Assembly (NCBI GenBank): GCA_002340985.1
Contig: DDNC01000013.1
Span: forward strand, 111,433-175,432
Direction of reading: 5' to 3'
Origin: Firmicutes bacterium UBA2530
GTDB lineage: Bacteria > Bacillota > Clostridia > Tissierellales > Sedimentibacteraceae
DNA: 64,000 bases
How positions within the stretch are numbered: position 1 is the first letter of the stretch; the number at the start of each line of letters is the position of its first letter. Position numbers and translations under genes: made by a program. Positions 43,359 to 52,983 of the stretch are shown here, in pieces. The notes beneath the pieces are model-generated. The model was given only the letters and a program-made list of their open reading frames with translations. It was not told the DNA's origin and made no database searches.

Positions 43359-45572
43359 TCATGAAATCATAATTCTATGACTGTAAACATTGATAAGCTC
43401 CAGATAATCTTCATGCTTAATATATTGAATCCAGTAGGTTATTATTCCAATTTGCAAATGACCAGTGTGTATGCCTGTCTCATCATCAAAAACTGTTTCA
43501 TTATTTTGTTCACAATATTCTGCAACCTGATATACATCCTCTTCAGATATGTGCAATCGATCCATTTTATCATAAATTTCTTCAGATATTTTTAGATTAA
43601 TGCTATATTCTTGTCTCATAATTTCAAAATCTTCTCCCCATATAATATTTAACATTCGCTTTTTAAGCTCAAGTCTGTTTTTCCTTAGCTCAGATATATG
43701 ATACGGATTTTCTAATGGTTTCAATCCAAAAACTCCATCCAATATGTGTATAGTATTTTTACCTGCTGATAAAAATACATTTCTGCAATTAGTACAGTAT
43801 GAAATATATGGCAGTTCTGATTCTTTTACTGAAGCATTAAGCATTTTATGAAATACCGCAGGATTTGAAGGATAAATATGCCCTCCCATTCCACAGCATC
43901 TAGCTTCAATTTTGCTATCTTTTATTTCAATAAGCTCTGCCCCAAGCTTTACTGCTATGTTTCGAATAGATTCTTGCATGTCAGGAAAGCTCTTGCTTGA
44001 ACAAGGATCAAACACAACCCATTTTCCTTCAAAAAAGCCAGTGTCACTATTCAATCCATTTTCATTAATATATTCATAAAGAGATATTATTTTAAATTCA
44101 GGAACATAATTATTGAATGTCTTAGCGCATGTTGGACATGCTGTTACAATTTTGGGCTTTCCTAAATTTAACCAATCATTTTTAATTTGTTCAATTACAT
44201 CATTAAGCAAATTATGGTTACCTGCCCACAAAGCTGGTACACCGCAGCATCCAAGCATTAATGCCGTATCAGGACTTTTCTCAAGCATGTAGCTATATGC
44301 CATCTCAACATGTTCTGTATTTGATGCAGTCATCTGGCATCCTGGGAAAAACATATAAGTTGCTTTATCATACCCTGGAGCAGCTTTCGCTACGTAAGCA
44401 TAAGTTAAAGCATAAGCCATATCTTTTATATAGAAATCATGAAGAGGTGGAGGATAATGCCCACTTTCAAAAAGGAATTTCTTACTTTCAATTAATATTT
44501 CTTCAACATTAATGTTTTTAGGACACACTGAGCCACAGTGACCGCATACACTGCAGGAAACTATCATTCTCGTTCCCACCCTCTCAAAAAGTCCTTCATC
44601 AGTTGACCTTGCCATTTGGGAATCACTCTCCACCTTTCGTGGCAACAAATCCATATGCTGCAAAAATTCGCATCTTTCCTTGCATTCTGTGCAGTCACAC
44701 AAGGTACAGCGTATTGATTCTTGAACTGCCTCTTCTTTTAAAAAGTATTCTCCGCTAATAGGAATAATGGGTTCTGATAAATTTTTAGATTTAATAGGAA
44801 TTTTACATTGAGTATCTAAAAATGTTTCAGGCTGACCGGTCATGCTTCCCACTTTAATATATTTTTCTATAGAAGCGGATGCAATCATTCCATGCATTAA
44901 TGCTGTCATATGAGAGCCGCCTGTAACTCTGCCACCAAGAAAAACTCCTTGTTTTATGGTTGCTAGACTTTTTCTGTCCCAAGTATCCAATAGGTTAAAA
45001 TGTCTACCTTTTTCGCCTGTAGCAATATAAATAGCATCATAATCCAATTTATCTAAATCTAGTATTTCTTCTTCAATAAGCTTATATTTTATATATTTAA
45101 ACTGTAATTTAAACTCATCATCTAATATTTTCTGATTAATTATTTCTTTTAAGCTGCCACCTAGTTTACTATCTATTTCAAAAACATCTACTTGGTATTT
45201 TCTTGTTGCGAGTCTGTGTGCACATGCCAAACCAGAAAGACCTGCACCAATTACAGCTATTCTTTCTCCACGCTCAGGTAAATTGTAGTTAATGGGGTCT
45301 TTTTTTACAGCATAACGGACAACTGCTTTTTCAAGCTCTAGAACCGATACCTTTTCTGGACAAATGCCATGGCAATCTTGATTGCAGATTAATGATACAA
45401 CACCTGGAAATATAACGTTCTTGGCATATTCTTTATATGCTGAATTGAAATTCCCTTTTTTAATTTTAGATATAAAATCCCTTGTTTTAAAATTAATTGG
45501 ACATACAGAAGTACAGGGCGGATTGCTACCCTGTACACACTCGTAAGTATATGAATAACTATTATCAATCAT
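43359..45572 (-). CDS. Pyridine nucleotide-disulfide oxidoreductase/dicluster-binding protein
   Basis: A 737-residue multidomain electron-transfer protein. The N-terminus has GltD-like cysteines (C12, C20, C24, C63, C67, C71), then the FAD motif AVIGAGLSGLACAHRLATR at about 106-124. Around 290-355 come two ferredoxin motifs (CTLCDCTECKERC; CSVCGHCGSVCP), and the last half is HdrB/GlpC-like with CCG motifs (LGCCGVPA, ACPTC, CCGMGGH, CTNC). In the DVU_155x set this protein accompanies the molybdenum hydroxylase and probably carries its electrons. Confidence 0.9.
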   Translation of the reverse strand: MIDNSYSYTYECVQGSNPPCTSVCPINFKTRDFISKIKKGNFNSAYKEYAKNVIFPGVVSLICNQDCHGICPEKVSVLELEKAVVRYAVKKDPINYNLPERGERIAVIGAGLSGLACAHRLATRKYQVDVFEIDSKLGGSLKEIINQKILDDEFKLQFKYIKYKLIEEEILDLDKLDYDAIYIATGEKGRHFNLLDTWDRKSLATIKQGVFLGGRVTGGSHMTALMHGMIASASIEKYIKVGSMTGQPETFLDTQCKIPIKSKNLSEPIIPISGEYFLKEEAVQESIRCTLCDCTECKERCEFLQHMDLLPRKVESDSQMARSTDEGLFERVGTRMIVSCSVCGHCGSVCPKNINVEEILIESKKFLFESGHYPPPLHDFYIKDMAYALTYAYVAKAAPGYDKATYMFFPGCQMTASNTEHVEMAYSYMLEKSPDTALMLGCCGVPALWAGNHNLLNDVIEQIKNDWLNLGKPKIVTACPTCAKTFNNYVPEFKIISLYEYINENGLNSDTGFFEGKWVVFDPCSSKSFPDMQESIRNIAVKLGAELIEIKDSKIEARCCGMGGHIYPSNPAVFHKMLNASVKESELPYISYCTNCRNVFLSAGKNTIHILDGVFGLKPLENPYHISELRKNRLELKKRMLNIIWGEDFEIMRQEYSINLKISEEIYDKMDRLHISEEDVYQVAEYCEQNNETVFDDETGIHTGHLQIGIITYWIQYIKHEDYLELINVYSHRIMIS

Positions 45573-45598
45573 ACACTAACCTCTCTCATTTTTGATAA

Positions 45599-48451
45599 TT
45601 AATGGTCATCACCCTTGGACTTTCCACCTATTGGATTTTCTTTTATGTAATCCATAACTTCATCAAAATCAGGTCCAAGATAATAAGGTGTTTTCTTTAT
45701 TTCTTTTCCTTCTGCTTTAGATTTAATTCCTTCTAATATTTTCTTCGGAGTAGCTGGAATTTCATAAATTCTTACTCCGACAGCATTATAAATGGCATTT
45801 AATATAGCTGCATGAGGACTGCTTTGGTATCCTTCAGATGCGCCAGATGAACCAAACGGACCGTTCTTTCTAGGTGTTTCAATAAATTCAAACTGAACAT
45901 CGTCAGGCATTTGGTTACATTGTAATGTTCCGCAGGCAATCATATTTTCATATTTTTTTTCTAAATCTGAGTAGTCTTCATATAGAGCAAAACCTATGCT
46001 GTGTTCTAATCCACCTAAAGCCTGACCTAGATTTGTAAGTTTATTACCTATAACTCCTACGTCAACCATTGCACGCGTTGCAATTACTTCAACTTTTCCC
46101 GTTTCAGTATCCACTTCTACTCTGGCAACTAGTATATTATGGTTATGTGACTGCATTGGGTCTCCTACTCCGGTATTAGGATCAAGAGCCTTGTGCTCTC
46201 CAACAGATGTCCAAACGCCTTTGTACAATGTAGGTATGCCTTCAGCTACCATTTCATCATATGTTCTGTAGGTTCCATCAGGCTTTCTCATTGCATCTAA
46301 TAGCATATTAGCAGCAACAATATGTGCTCTACCTGATGCTATATGACTTCTACTTCCAGATGAGCCTCCATGAAGTGGAGCTTTCCCTGTGTCATCTTTT
46401 ACAAGCTTAACCATGTCAGGAGTAATTCCTAATGGCTCCAATGCCTTGCATGTAAATGCAACTGATCCTATATCGGATCCCTGACCTAACTCCTGCCAAC
46501 AGTTGTAGTCTGTTATTGTACCATCTGAATTTAATTCCAGCCATACTTCGCATTTGTCAGTGTCATTACCTGCATGGAAACCACCAAGAGCAATACCTAC
46601 ACCACGTTTTTTAGTTGGTGTACTTACAGGTTGTCTAGCCCATTCTAAGGATTCTTGATAGTAAGGTCTAATTTTATCAATCATTTCAACTACAGGATAT
46701 ACATGGTACGGATAGCTGTTATTTGTTGTGTCGCCAGGACGTGCTGCATTTATATATCTAAATTCTAACGGGTCGATTCCAGCTTTTTCTGCAAGCATGT
46801 CGATTAATTGCTCACTGAATGTATAAGCTTGAGGTGAACCATATGCACGATATGCTACCCCATATGAATTATTGCTGTATGCTCCTCTAACCAATCCACG
46901 TATATTGGGAATATTCAAACCATAACCCGGGAAACGTATGGTTCTAATTTCAAGACTTCCACCTGTTTCAGGATATGCCCCGTGTTCAATCCCTACATCA
47001 AATTCAATTGCAGTTATTTTTCCGTCTTTATTGCATGCAAATCGTGAATTACTATATGCAGGAGATCTTTTGCCTGTAAACAACTGGTGTTCAGCATATG
47101 ACATTGTTAATGTAACTGGGCGATTTACTACCAATGATGCAGCCGCAACTAATGCTGGTGCATCAGTTGACATGGCAAGTCCGAAAGAACCACCACCTGC
47201 ATTATCTATAATTCTTATTTTATCTTGAGGATAATTCAATGATTTACTTAAAGGAGCTATTGATGAATGAAGTGACTGTGACTTCCAATGAATAGTTAAT
47301 ACACCTTCATCATCTACATAAGCTTGCATTGCATGAGGTTCAAGTGCAAGGTGTGGCTCTCTTGAAGAATAAAAGCTTCCTTCAACAACATAATCTGAAT
47401 TTTCTATAATTTCTCTAGTGTCTTCACCTTTAAATACCGGAACATGTAACCATTCATTATCTGATTCTTCATGTATTCTAACCGCTCCCGGCAATACTGC
47501 TTCAAGGTAATTTGACATAACTGGCAGTGGCTCTATCTCAACCTTAACATGCTTAGCAGCAGCGCGGGCTTGCTCTCTTGTCTCAGCAGCAACTAATGCA
47601 ATAACATCACCTTTACGATAAACCTTTTTATCACATAGAATAGGTCTTAATGGAAAGCCAGCCTTACTCCTAACATGGAAATTAGTTTTGCCAATATTGT
47701 TATCACCTTTAATGTCACTAGCTGTAATTACTTTAACAACACCTGGCATTTTTTCCGCTTCAGAAGAATCAATACTCTTAATTATACCATGTGCAACACT
47801 TGGCATAACAACTGCAAGTTCAAGAGCTCCTTTAGGCATTTTATATGCAAGGTCATCTCCATATTCAGCAACACCAAGAACTCTCGCCAAGGCATATGGA
47901 CGAGGATGAGCTGTACCGTAAACTCTTTTATCCTCAGGTTGTTTGTAACCTAATTCCTCCATTGTCATTTCGCCCCTCATAACCTTTGCAGCAGCCATAA
48001 CAGCATCAACCAGAGGTATATATCCCGTGCAGCGGCATATGTTTTTATGTGAAGTAAACCATTCACGCACTTGTTGGCGTGTAGGGCTTAAATTTTTATC
48101 CAAAAGACCCTTAGCTGACATTATAAATCCAGGTGTGCAGAATCCACACTGTACTCCACCATAAACAACCCAAGCAAGCTGAAGTGGATGTAAATTTCTT
48201 GCAGTTCCTAACCCTTCAATAGTATCTATCTTTGAATATTCAGGCACGCTGCTGACTTTCTTAACACATGAGCGAACCGGTTCTCCATTTAGCAGCACTG
48301 TACAAGCTCCACACACTCCTGTGCCGCAGCCAACTTTTACACCTGTAAGGCCAATTCTTCTAAGCATATCAGAAAGTCTTTCTTTTTCAGGATCGCAAAT
48401 AACCATGCGCTCCACATCATTTATAATGTACATTAACTTCTTTAACCCCAT
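45599..48451 (-). CDS. Molybdopterin-dependent aldehyde oxidoreductase/hydroxylase
   Basis: A 950-residue single-chain enzyme of the xanthine oxidase family. The N-terminal part binds two [2Fe-2S] clusters (GCGTGVCGACTVLLNG; CGFCTPGFIMSAKGLL with CRCTGY). The large part binds the molybdenum cofactor, with GGGSFGLAM and the C-terminal active-site glutamate in SSGASEGYQSSP. No FAD domain is present, as in Desulfovibrio aldehyde oxidoreductase. It hydroxylates an aldehyde or N-heterocycle; substrate unknown. The ATG at 48451 has GGGAGGAG upstream; the longer frame is unlikely. A sigma-54 promoter lies 38 bases upstream. Confidence 0.95.
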   Translation of the reverse strand: MGLKKLMYIINDVERMVICDPEKERLSDMLRRIGLTGVKVGCGTGVCGACTVLLNGEPVRSCVKKVSSVPEYSKIDTIEGLGTARNLHPLQLAWVVYGGVQCGFCTPGFIMSAKGLLDKNLSPTRQQVREWFTSHKNICRCTGYIPLVDAVMAAAKVMRGEMTMEELGYKQPEDKRVYGTAHPRPYALARVLGVAEYGDDLAYKMPKGALELAVVMPSVAHGIIKSIDSSEAEKMPGVVKVITASDIKGDNNIGKTNFHVRSKAGFPLRPILCDKKVYRKGDVIALVAAETREQARAAAKHVKVEIEPLPVMSNYLEAVLPGAVRIHEESDNEWLHVPVFKGEDTREIIENSDYVVEGSFYSSREPHLALEPHAMQAYVDDEGVLTIHWKSQSLHSSIAPLSKSLNYPQDKIRIIDNAGGGSFGLAMSTDAPALVAAASLVVNRPVTLTMSYAEHQLFTGKRSPAYSNSRFACNKDGKITAIEFDVGIEHGAYPETGGSLEIRTIRFPGYGLNIPNIRGLVRGAYSNNSYGVAYRAYGSPQAYTFSEQLIDMLAEKAGIDPLEFRYINAARPGDTTNNSYPYHVYPVVEMIDKIRPYYQESLEWARQPVSTPTKKRGVGIALGGFHAGNDTDKCEVWLELNSDGTITDYNCWQELGQGSDIGSVAFTCKALEPLGITPDMVKLVKDDTGKAPLHGGSSGSRSHIASGRAHIVAANMLLDAMRKPDGTYRTYDEMVAEGIPTLYKGVWTSVGEHKALDPNTGVGDPMQSHNHNILVARVEVDTETGKVEVIATRAMVDVGVIGNKLTNLGQALGGLEHSIGFALYEDYSDLEKKYENMIACGTLQCNQMPDDVQFEFIETPRKNGPFGSSGASEGYQSSPHAAILNAIYNAVGVRIYEIPATPKKILEGIKSKAEGKEIKKTPYYLGPDFDEVMDYIKENPIGGKSKGDDH

Positions 48452-48488
48452 AGTTCTCCTCCCAAAATATTTATATATACAAATAACA

Positions 48489-48504
48489 TGCAAATATTGT
48501 ACCA
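48489..48504 (-). promoter_or_regulatory. Sigma-54 promoter of the molybdenum hydroxylase unit
   Basis: The minus strand reads TGGTAC-AATAT-TTGCA, one base off the -24 consensus and with perfect -12 element and spacing. It lies in the 162-base gap before the hydroxylase gene. Confidence 0.82.
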
Positions 48505-48511
48505 CTCGCTA

Positions 48512-48602
48512 TTTCATTGAAACTTTCAGCAAATAAAAAACAAATAATATTATTTGTAATTACTATTTTTCAATACGAAATAACATGTTTTCAATTTGAA
48601 AA
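48512..48602 (-). promoter_or_regulatory. Candidate enhancer sites upstream of the hydroxylase promoter
   Basis: Two direct copies of TTTTCAATNYGAAA (48567-48580, 48588-48601) are 21 bases, two helical turns, apart. A shorter dyad TTTCATTGAAA is at 48512-48522 and a perfect 18-base palindrome ACAAATAATATTATTTGT at 48540-48557. They are placed as binding sites for the PrpR-type activator. A related TTTCATAATGAAA lies upstream of the other sigma-54 promoter. Confidence 0.6.
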
Positions 48603-48613
48603 AAACATTTATA

Positions 48614-49915
48614 CTATTGAATTAATAAAGTCTTCTTTAAATTTCCGTCTTTTAAAAAATCATTCATGTCTTCACATATTACCTTAATTTTTAAACCTTT
48701 CATAATTGCATCATGTATAACATCAATTTGCCTTAATGAATTTAATATAATATTTATATCAGCCTCATCCTCTAAAAAAATCTTAACCTTTATAATCAGC
48801 CTAAATTCACCAACATTGAATACACAATCATAGTCAGCAACATTTTTTTCATTCAATACCGCATTACCTATATCCGAAAGATTTACTACACCATTATACA
48901 GTTTAATTGTATTTCTTTTTCGTCCATATACTTTTTCAATACGCTTTAACCTGCTTCCGCAAGGACATCTTGTTTCAGTAAATTTGCCTAAGTCTCCTGT
49001 TTTATATCTTATTAAAGGCATTCCCTCACGATTTAATGTAGTAAATACAATTTCACCTATACCATCTTTATCTTTATTTATTATTTCGAAATACAAATCG
49101 CAATCTCTGGTGTGATAACCTGAAAATCCTTCGCATTCAACTCCGCCGGCGATACCAAATTCAGTCATGCCGTAATGATTGTACACCTGACAATTCCAAA
49201 GTCTCTCTATACGTTTTCTAAGTGTCTCAGGGATATCATCTGCGCTAAGCAAAACACTGTTAATAAACTCTTTCTCTGGATTGCCAAACCTTTGTCCAAA
49301 TCTACTCAAAGCTCCAATTTGGCTGGGAATCCCAACAATAACATTTGGCCTGCAGCTTAAAAGAAATTCATAGGCATCACTTATATTTACAATTGAACCA
49401 TACACATATATCTTAATTCCATCTGTATTCAATGCGTGTTCAACAGATTTACCTATACTCCCTTCAGTAACTCCTGACATCATAACCATCACAACATCAT
49501 TAGGTTTAATCATTGTGCTAAATCCAACACGCATAAATTCATGGGTGCTAATCTGATCATTTTTAGTAAAATATATTCGTTTTTGCTTTCCTGATGTTCC
49601 TGTAGTATTAACTGTAACCACTCGACTTACATCATTTTGATTTACACATAAAAACTCAGTTTCATTTCCGGCAAGGTCTTGCTCACTGGTACAAGGAATT
49701 TTTTCTATATCTTTCTCTGTCTTAATATCTTCAGGTTCAATATCTTTAAAAAGTCTTTTGTAATATCTACTTTCCTTTTTGGCATTTTTAATTGCTTCTT
49801 TAAAAGCACTTAGCTGCCAATCAAATAGCTTATCTTGATTAAGTTCATTTAGTTCAATTCCTAGCTTTCTAGAAATCCAGTAATCTACTGATGAACGTTT
49901 AATAGTCTCTTTCAT
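48614..49915 (-). CDS. AMP-dependent CoA ligase-like protein (DVU_1553-like)
   Basis: A 433-residue acyl-adenylate enzyme related to phenylacetate-CoA ligase: phosphate motif VNTTGTSGKQKRIYFT, adenine region YNHYGMTEFGIAGG and GMPLIRYKTGDLGKF. In the DVU_155x set such a ligase accompanies the hydroxylase, with unknown substrate. I start at the ATG at 49915, which has GAGGAG upstream; the earlier ATG at 49999 would overlap the radical SAM gene by 68 bases. It is the last gene of the upstream unit. Confidence 0.88.
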   Translation of the reverse strand: MKETIKRSSVDYWISRKLGIELNELNQDKLFDWQLSAFKEAIKNAKKESRYYKRLFKDIEPEDIKTEKDIEKIPCTSEQDLAGNETEFLCVNQNDVSRVVTVNTTGTSGKQKRIYFTKNDQISTHEFMRVGFSTMIKPNDVVMVMMSGVTEGSIGKSVEHALNTDGIKIYVYGSIVNISDAYEFLLSCRPNVIVGIPSQIGALSRFGQRFGNPEKEFINSVLLSADDIPETLRKRIERLWNCQVYNHYGMTEFGIAGGVECEGFSGYHTRDCDLYFEIINKDKDGIGEIVFTTLNREGMPLIRYKTGDLGKFTETRCPCGSRLKRIEKVYGRKRNTIKLYNGVVNLSDIGNAVLNEKNVADYDCVFNVGEFRLIIKVKIFLEDEADINIILNSLRQIDVIHDAIMKGLKIKVICEDMNDFLKDGNLKKTLLIQ

Positions 49916-49931
49916 GTTCTCCTCATTTACT

Positions 49932-51215
49932 TCAAGATTTTCTTTTATGATATATGTATTCAGCGCAAAAAGGTATAAGCTTTCCTTTGTCGTAAACATG
50001 GACAGAACAACTTTTAAGCCTATTCAAATCAATATTAAATTCATCCTGAAATGCCATTGCACTTATAGTAAAGCTGTTTCTTTTTAAGTTGTTTAAAAAC
50101 TCATCAATAGATAATGCTGATTGGTCGGAACCTGAATTGCTGCAACAGATCTTTGAGCGTGTCCACCGCAAACTAACAAAGTTTTGATTTTTTCTTACAA
50201 CTGTTCTGGCATCAGTTACTGTTGTACAACAGTTTGTTTGTTTTTTTGAAAGAGGCCTCAGCTTATTATTTGTATAAATGAACACTGCATGAAAACCGCA
50301 CATGGGATGATCGCAACTTGACGGTGTAAACTGATTCGTAAGAATCATTCCATCAGTTTGAGTTTCTATTGCCCGTAAAACCTCCGGAAGGGTTAATCTA
50401 TAACAATTTTGCGGATTCTCAGGGTATCTTCCTACATAAGTAACAGGCTGAAAATGAATGCCCTTTACTGCAGGAACATAATTTAATCCAAATTTTACAA
50501 TTTCACCAATATTGTTATGATTAACACCAGGAACCAGCGTAGGCACAAGTACCACGCTAAGATATGCCATATCACAATGCTCAATAGCTTTTATTTTACT
50601 TTCCATCAATGCTCTCCCTCTCATTATCTCATAAATATTATCCTCTGTTGAATCAAATTGAAGGAATACTGCACTTATGCCAGCATCTGCAAGCTCCTTT
50701 GCATAAGCTTTTTCTTGAGATATCTTTATCCCATTTGTATTCAGCTGAATGTATTTAAAACCTTTTGAAACAGCGTACATGGCAATTTCAGGAATATCAT
50801 TGCGTGTTGTAGGCTCCCCACCACTTAAATGTATATGGGTAACACCCTTATTTGACATATCATCTAAACACTGCTTAATATAATCTAAGGATGGTTCCTC
50901 ATTAGTTAATTCCCCTGCAAAACAAAAAGAACATTTTAGGTTACATCTGTCTGTTACATTCAAAATTGCACAGCATGTACTCCTTAGATGATTCTTACAT
51001 AACCCGCAAAGCTCAGGGCAACTTGTGTTATGCTCACTTTTCTCTGCATTTTTACACCAATTATTTCTATCAGGTTCTCCTCTCCAAACAACTGTTGAAA
51101 AATTACCGTGCTCTCTGCAATTCTTGATCATATATGTTGTATCATCCCTAATGACATATTGAGCCGGCACTTGCTTCAAACAGACAGGACAAAGGCTATA
51201 TGTAACATCTACCAT
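49932..51215 (-). CDS. Radical SAM protein, TrsS-like
   Basis: A 427-residue radical SAM enzyme with the cluster motif CNLKCSFC, the glycine motif HIHLSGGEPTTR, and many further cysteines: N-terminal CPVC, SCPELCGLC and CCAIL, and late CCTT, CCSNS. The protein resembles the radical SAM (seleno)protein of the DVU_155x hydroxylase set; here cysteine codons are used and no in-frame TGA is read. It may modify a cofactor or protein together with the methyltransferase. Its start overlaps the stop of the small redox gene by one base. Confidence 0.9.
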   Translation of the reverse strand: MVDVTYSLCPVCLKQVPAQYVIRDDTTYMIKNCREHGNFSTVVWRGEPDRNNWCKNAEKSEHNTSCPELCGLCKNHLRSTCCAILNVTDRCNLKCSFCFAGELTNEEPSLDYIKQCLDDMSNKGVTHIHLSGGEPTTRNDIPEIAMYAVSKGFKYIQLNTNGIKISQEKAYAKELADAGISAVFLQFDSTEDNIYEIMRGRALMESKIKAIEHCDMAYLSVVLVPTLVPGVNHNNIGEIVKFGLNYVPAVKGIHFQPVTYVGRYPENPQNCYRLTLPEVLRAIETQTDGMILTNQFTPSSCDHPMCGFHAVFIYTNNKLRPLSKKQTNCCTTVTDARTVVRKNQNFVSLRWTRSKICCSNSGSDQSALSIDEFLNNLKRNSFTISAMAFQDEFNIDLNRLKSCSVHVYDKGKLIPFCAEYIYHKRKS

Positions 51216-51412
51216 TATTTTTCCTCCAAACTCGTTTCAAGTATTGTTATCTTATCCTCAACCAACTCTTCAGATATGAATATTTGTCCACATTTTGGAC
51301 AACGAGGCGCCCTTTCAACAAGATGATGGCCTAAGTAATCAATTGATACTTCTTTCATTTCAAGCAGTAAATTACACTTTGAACATACAAGCTCTTCCAT
51401 ATTCCACCTCAA
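51215..51412 (-). CDS. Small zinc-ribbon/rubredoxin-like redox protein (DVU_1557-like)
   Basis: A 65-residue protein with two CxxC pairs (VCSKCNLLLEM and RCPKCGQIF), the layout of a rubredoxin-like or zinc-ribbon fold. In the DVU_155x gene set a short redox protein holds this place. It overlaps the radical SAM gene by one base and follows the NTP transferase by 9 bases. Confidence 0.85.
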   Translation of the reverse strand: MRWNMEELVCSKCNLLLEMKEVSIDYLGHHLVERAPRCPKCGQIFISEELVEDKITILETSLEEK

Positions 51413-51421
51413 TATTATGCT

Positions 51422-52516
51422 TTATAAATTTTCTATATCTTCATATATTGACAAATACAAATTCATAGCATGCTCTTTTCTTCTTTTTATAATATTCAAC
51501 ACTTCCTCATTGTCCTTATAGAGCTCTTCTTTATATGAAAACATTTGCTCCAAGGTCGAAATGCTGTTATTATAAACTAGCTTATCCGCCAGATACACCA
51601 CATCTTTTTCTGTGATTTTTTCAGAAAATTCTTCTAAATTCATATGCTCTGCAATTATTTGTGACACTTCAAAAAATCCCATTTCCATCATCCACTCTGC
51701 TCCAACTCTATCATGATATTTTTTTCCTTTGGCAATATCATGAAGCAAACATGCTGATACAATTAGGTCTCTATTTAAAATAACACCTTTTTTTTCTAAT
51801 TCTTCATATATATTTAACGCAACATCTTTTACCTTCTCAGAATGTTCCTTTATTTCTTTGCTTACCTGAAAATATTCCTGAATTATGTTACACAGGTCAA
51901 TCGATGGAAGTTTTCTGATTTCGTTGTACTTCACTAAATTTATTAAGTCAATTTCATTATCTGCATCCATCACAATACCAGGGTCAGCAAATTTTATTTC
52001 TTTGTAATTTTCTGTTACCTTAGCTATTGCACCTTTCAATCCTTTTGAACCATCATGATTCAATATTATATTTGATAATATACTACTTATTAAGATTGGG
52101 TGCCCATTCTCCCCTAAGTAAGATGGCTTTATGTAATAAAATCCATTTTTTTGCATTTCCTCGATCATTCTTTTTAGTGTAAAAGCTTGTATAAATGGAC
52201 AATCTGAAGGGGTTATAAATATCATATCAACTTTATTTGAAAGCTCCTTTAATCCAAGGCACACTGAATCAAACATTTTTGTTATTAGATAGTCTTTATT
52301 GTAGACAAAAGTAACATCGTAATTTCTTAAAGCATCTTCTATGTCATATGAGCGATATCCTATAACAATAACAACTTCATGGATACCAATTGATTTAAAA
52401 TTCATTATTATATGCTCAATCATAGAATACCTTCCAATTTTCATTAAAGGCTTAAAGTCATTCATACGAGAAGATATACCACCTGCGACAATTAATGCAC
52501 CTACTTTATTTTTCAC
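51422..52516 (-). CDS. MobA-like NTP transferase fused to HD domain (DVU_1551-like)
   Basis: A 364-residue two-domain protein. Residues 1-190 are a MobA/MocA-type nucleotidyltransferase (GALIVAGGISSRMNDFKPLMKIG; FITPSDCPFI), expected to attach CMP to molybdopterin. Residues about 215-360 form an HD phosphohydrolase domain (SACLLHDIAKG with KKYHDRVGAEWM). It fits maturation of the cytosine-dinucleotide cofactor of the nearby hydroxylase. It is the first gene of this unit. Confidence 0.9.
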   Translation of the reverse strand: MKNKVGALIVAGGISSRMNDFKPLMKIGRYSMIEHIIMNFKSIGIHEVVIVIGYRSYDIEDALRNYDVTFVYNKDYLITKMFDSVCLGLKELSNKVDMIFITPSDCPFIQAFTLKRMIEEMQKNGFYYIKPSYLGENGHPILISSILSNIILNHDGSKGLKGAIAKVTENYKEIKFADPGIVMDADNEIDLINLVKYNEIRKLPSIDLCNIIQEYFQVSKEIKEHSEKVKDVALNIYEELEKKGVILNRDLIVSACLLHDIAKGKKYHDRVGAEWMMEMGFFEVSQIIAEHMNLEEFSEKITEKDVVYLADKLVYNNSISTLEQMFSYKEELYKDNEEVLNIIKRRKEHAMNLYLSIYEDIENL

Positions 52517-52983
52517 TGCTTACCTCTCTAATGATTGTAATATAACAATTTTTACTAACGTTTTCCTGTCTAATATTATAAATTATTTATAACAATAAGT
52601 AAATTTTTTTCTATTGGTAAACTATCTCAATCAGGATACAATCCTACGCTTGTAGTATTTATTAAAACATCAGAACGTCTTTCATAGTATAATATCCATT
52701 TGAATTGCTTCATCCTTTTACCTATTATTTATATCATTTAAAAGTGATAATGCTTTTCATAGTTCTGTCGCATATATATTTTTTCTTTGCCTTATTTAAT
52801 GCTAATGCAGCTTTAGATGCACCACCACTTTTAAGAACTACAATGCTTTTCCCTTTATTTCAGAGTTGGTGTTTATTCAAAATTCAGATTAGCACAAACA
52901 TAATGTTTATGATTAACCAAAAACAACATCAAATATTACAAAGATGTTGTTTTCGTTATTAATTCTGGAGAAAATTTTATATT
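52517..52983. other. Intergenic region with possible gene remnant
   Basis: 467 AT-rich bases. At 52860-52790 on the minus strand a short frame reads GKSIVVLKSGGASKAALALN, reminiscent of the VVLKSG segment of ADP-forming acyl-CoA synthetases, but stops lie close on both sides, so at most it is a relic. A terminator lies at its right end. I see no intact gene. Confidence 0.4.
52920..52953 (-). terminator. Terminator after the creatininase-family gene
   Basis: Arms AAAACAACATC and GATGTTGTTTT (11 perfect pairs, 12-base loop), with the stem running into TTTTT on the minus strand. It lies 31 bases past the creatininase stop codon and ends the nitroreductase/transporter unit. Confidence 0.8.

Noticed and set aside
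49932..51215. Selenocysteine in the radical SAM (TrsS-like) protein
   Set aside because: The relatives I recall may use selenocysteine, but the frame here is continuous with cysteine codons and needs no TGA read-through.
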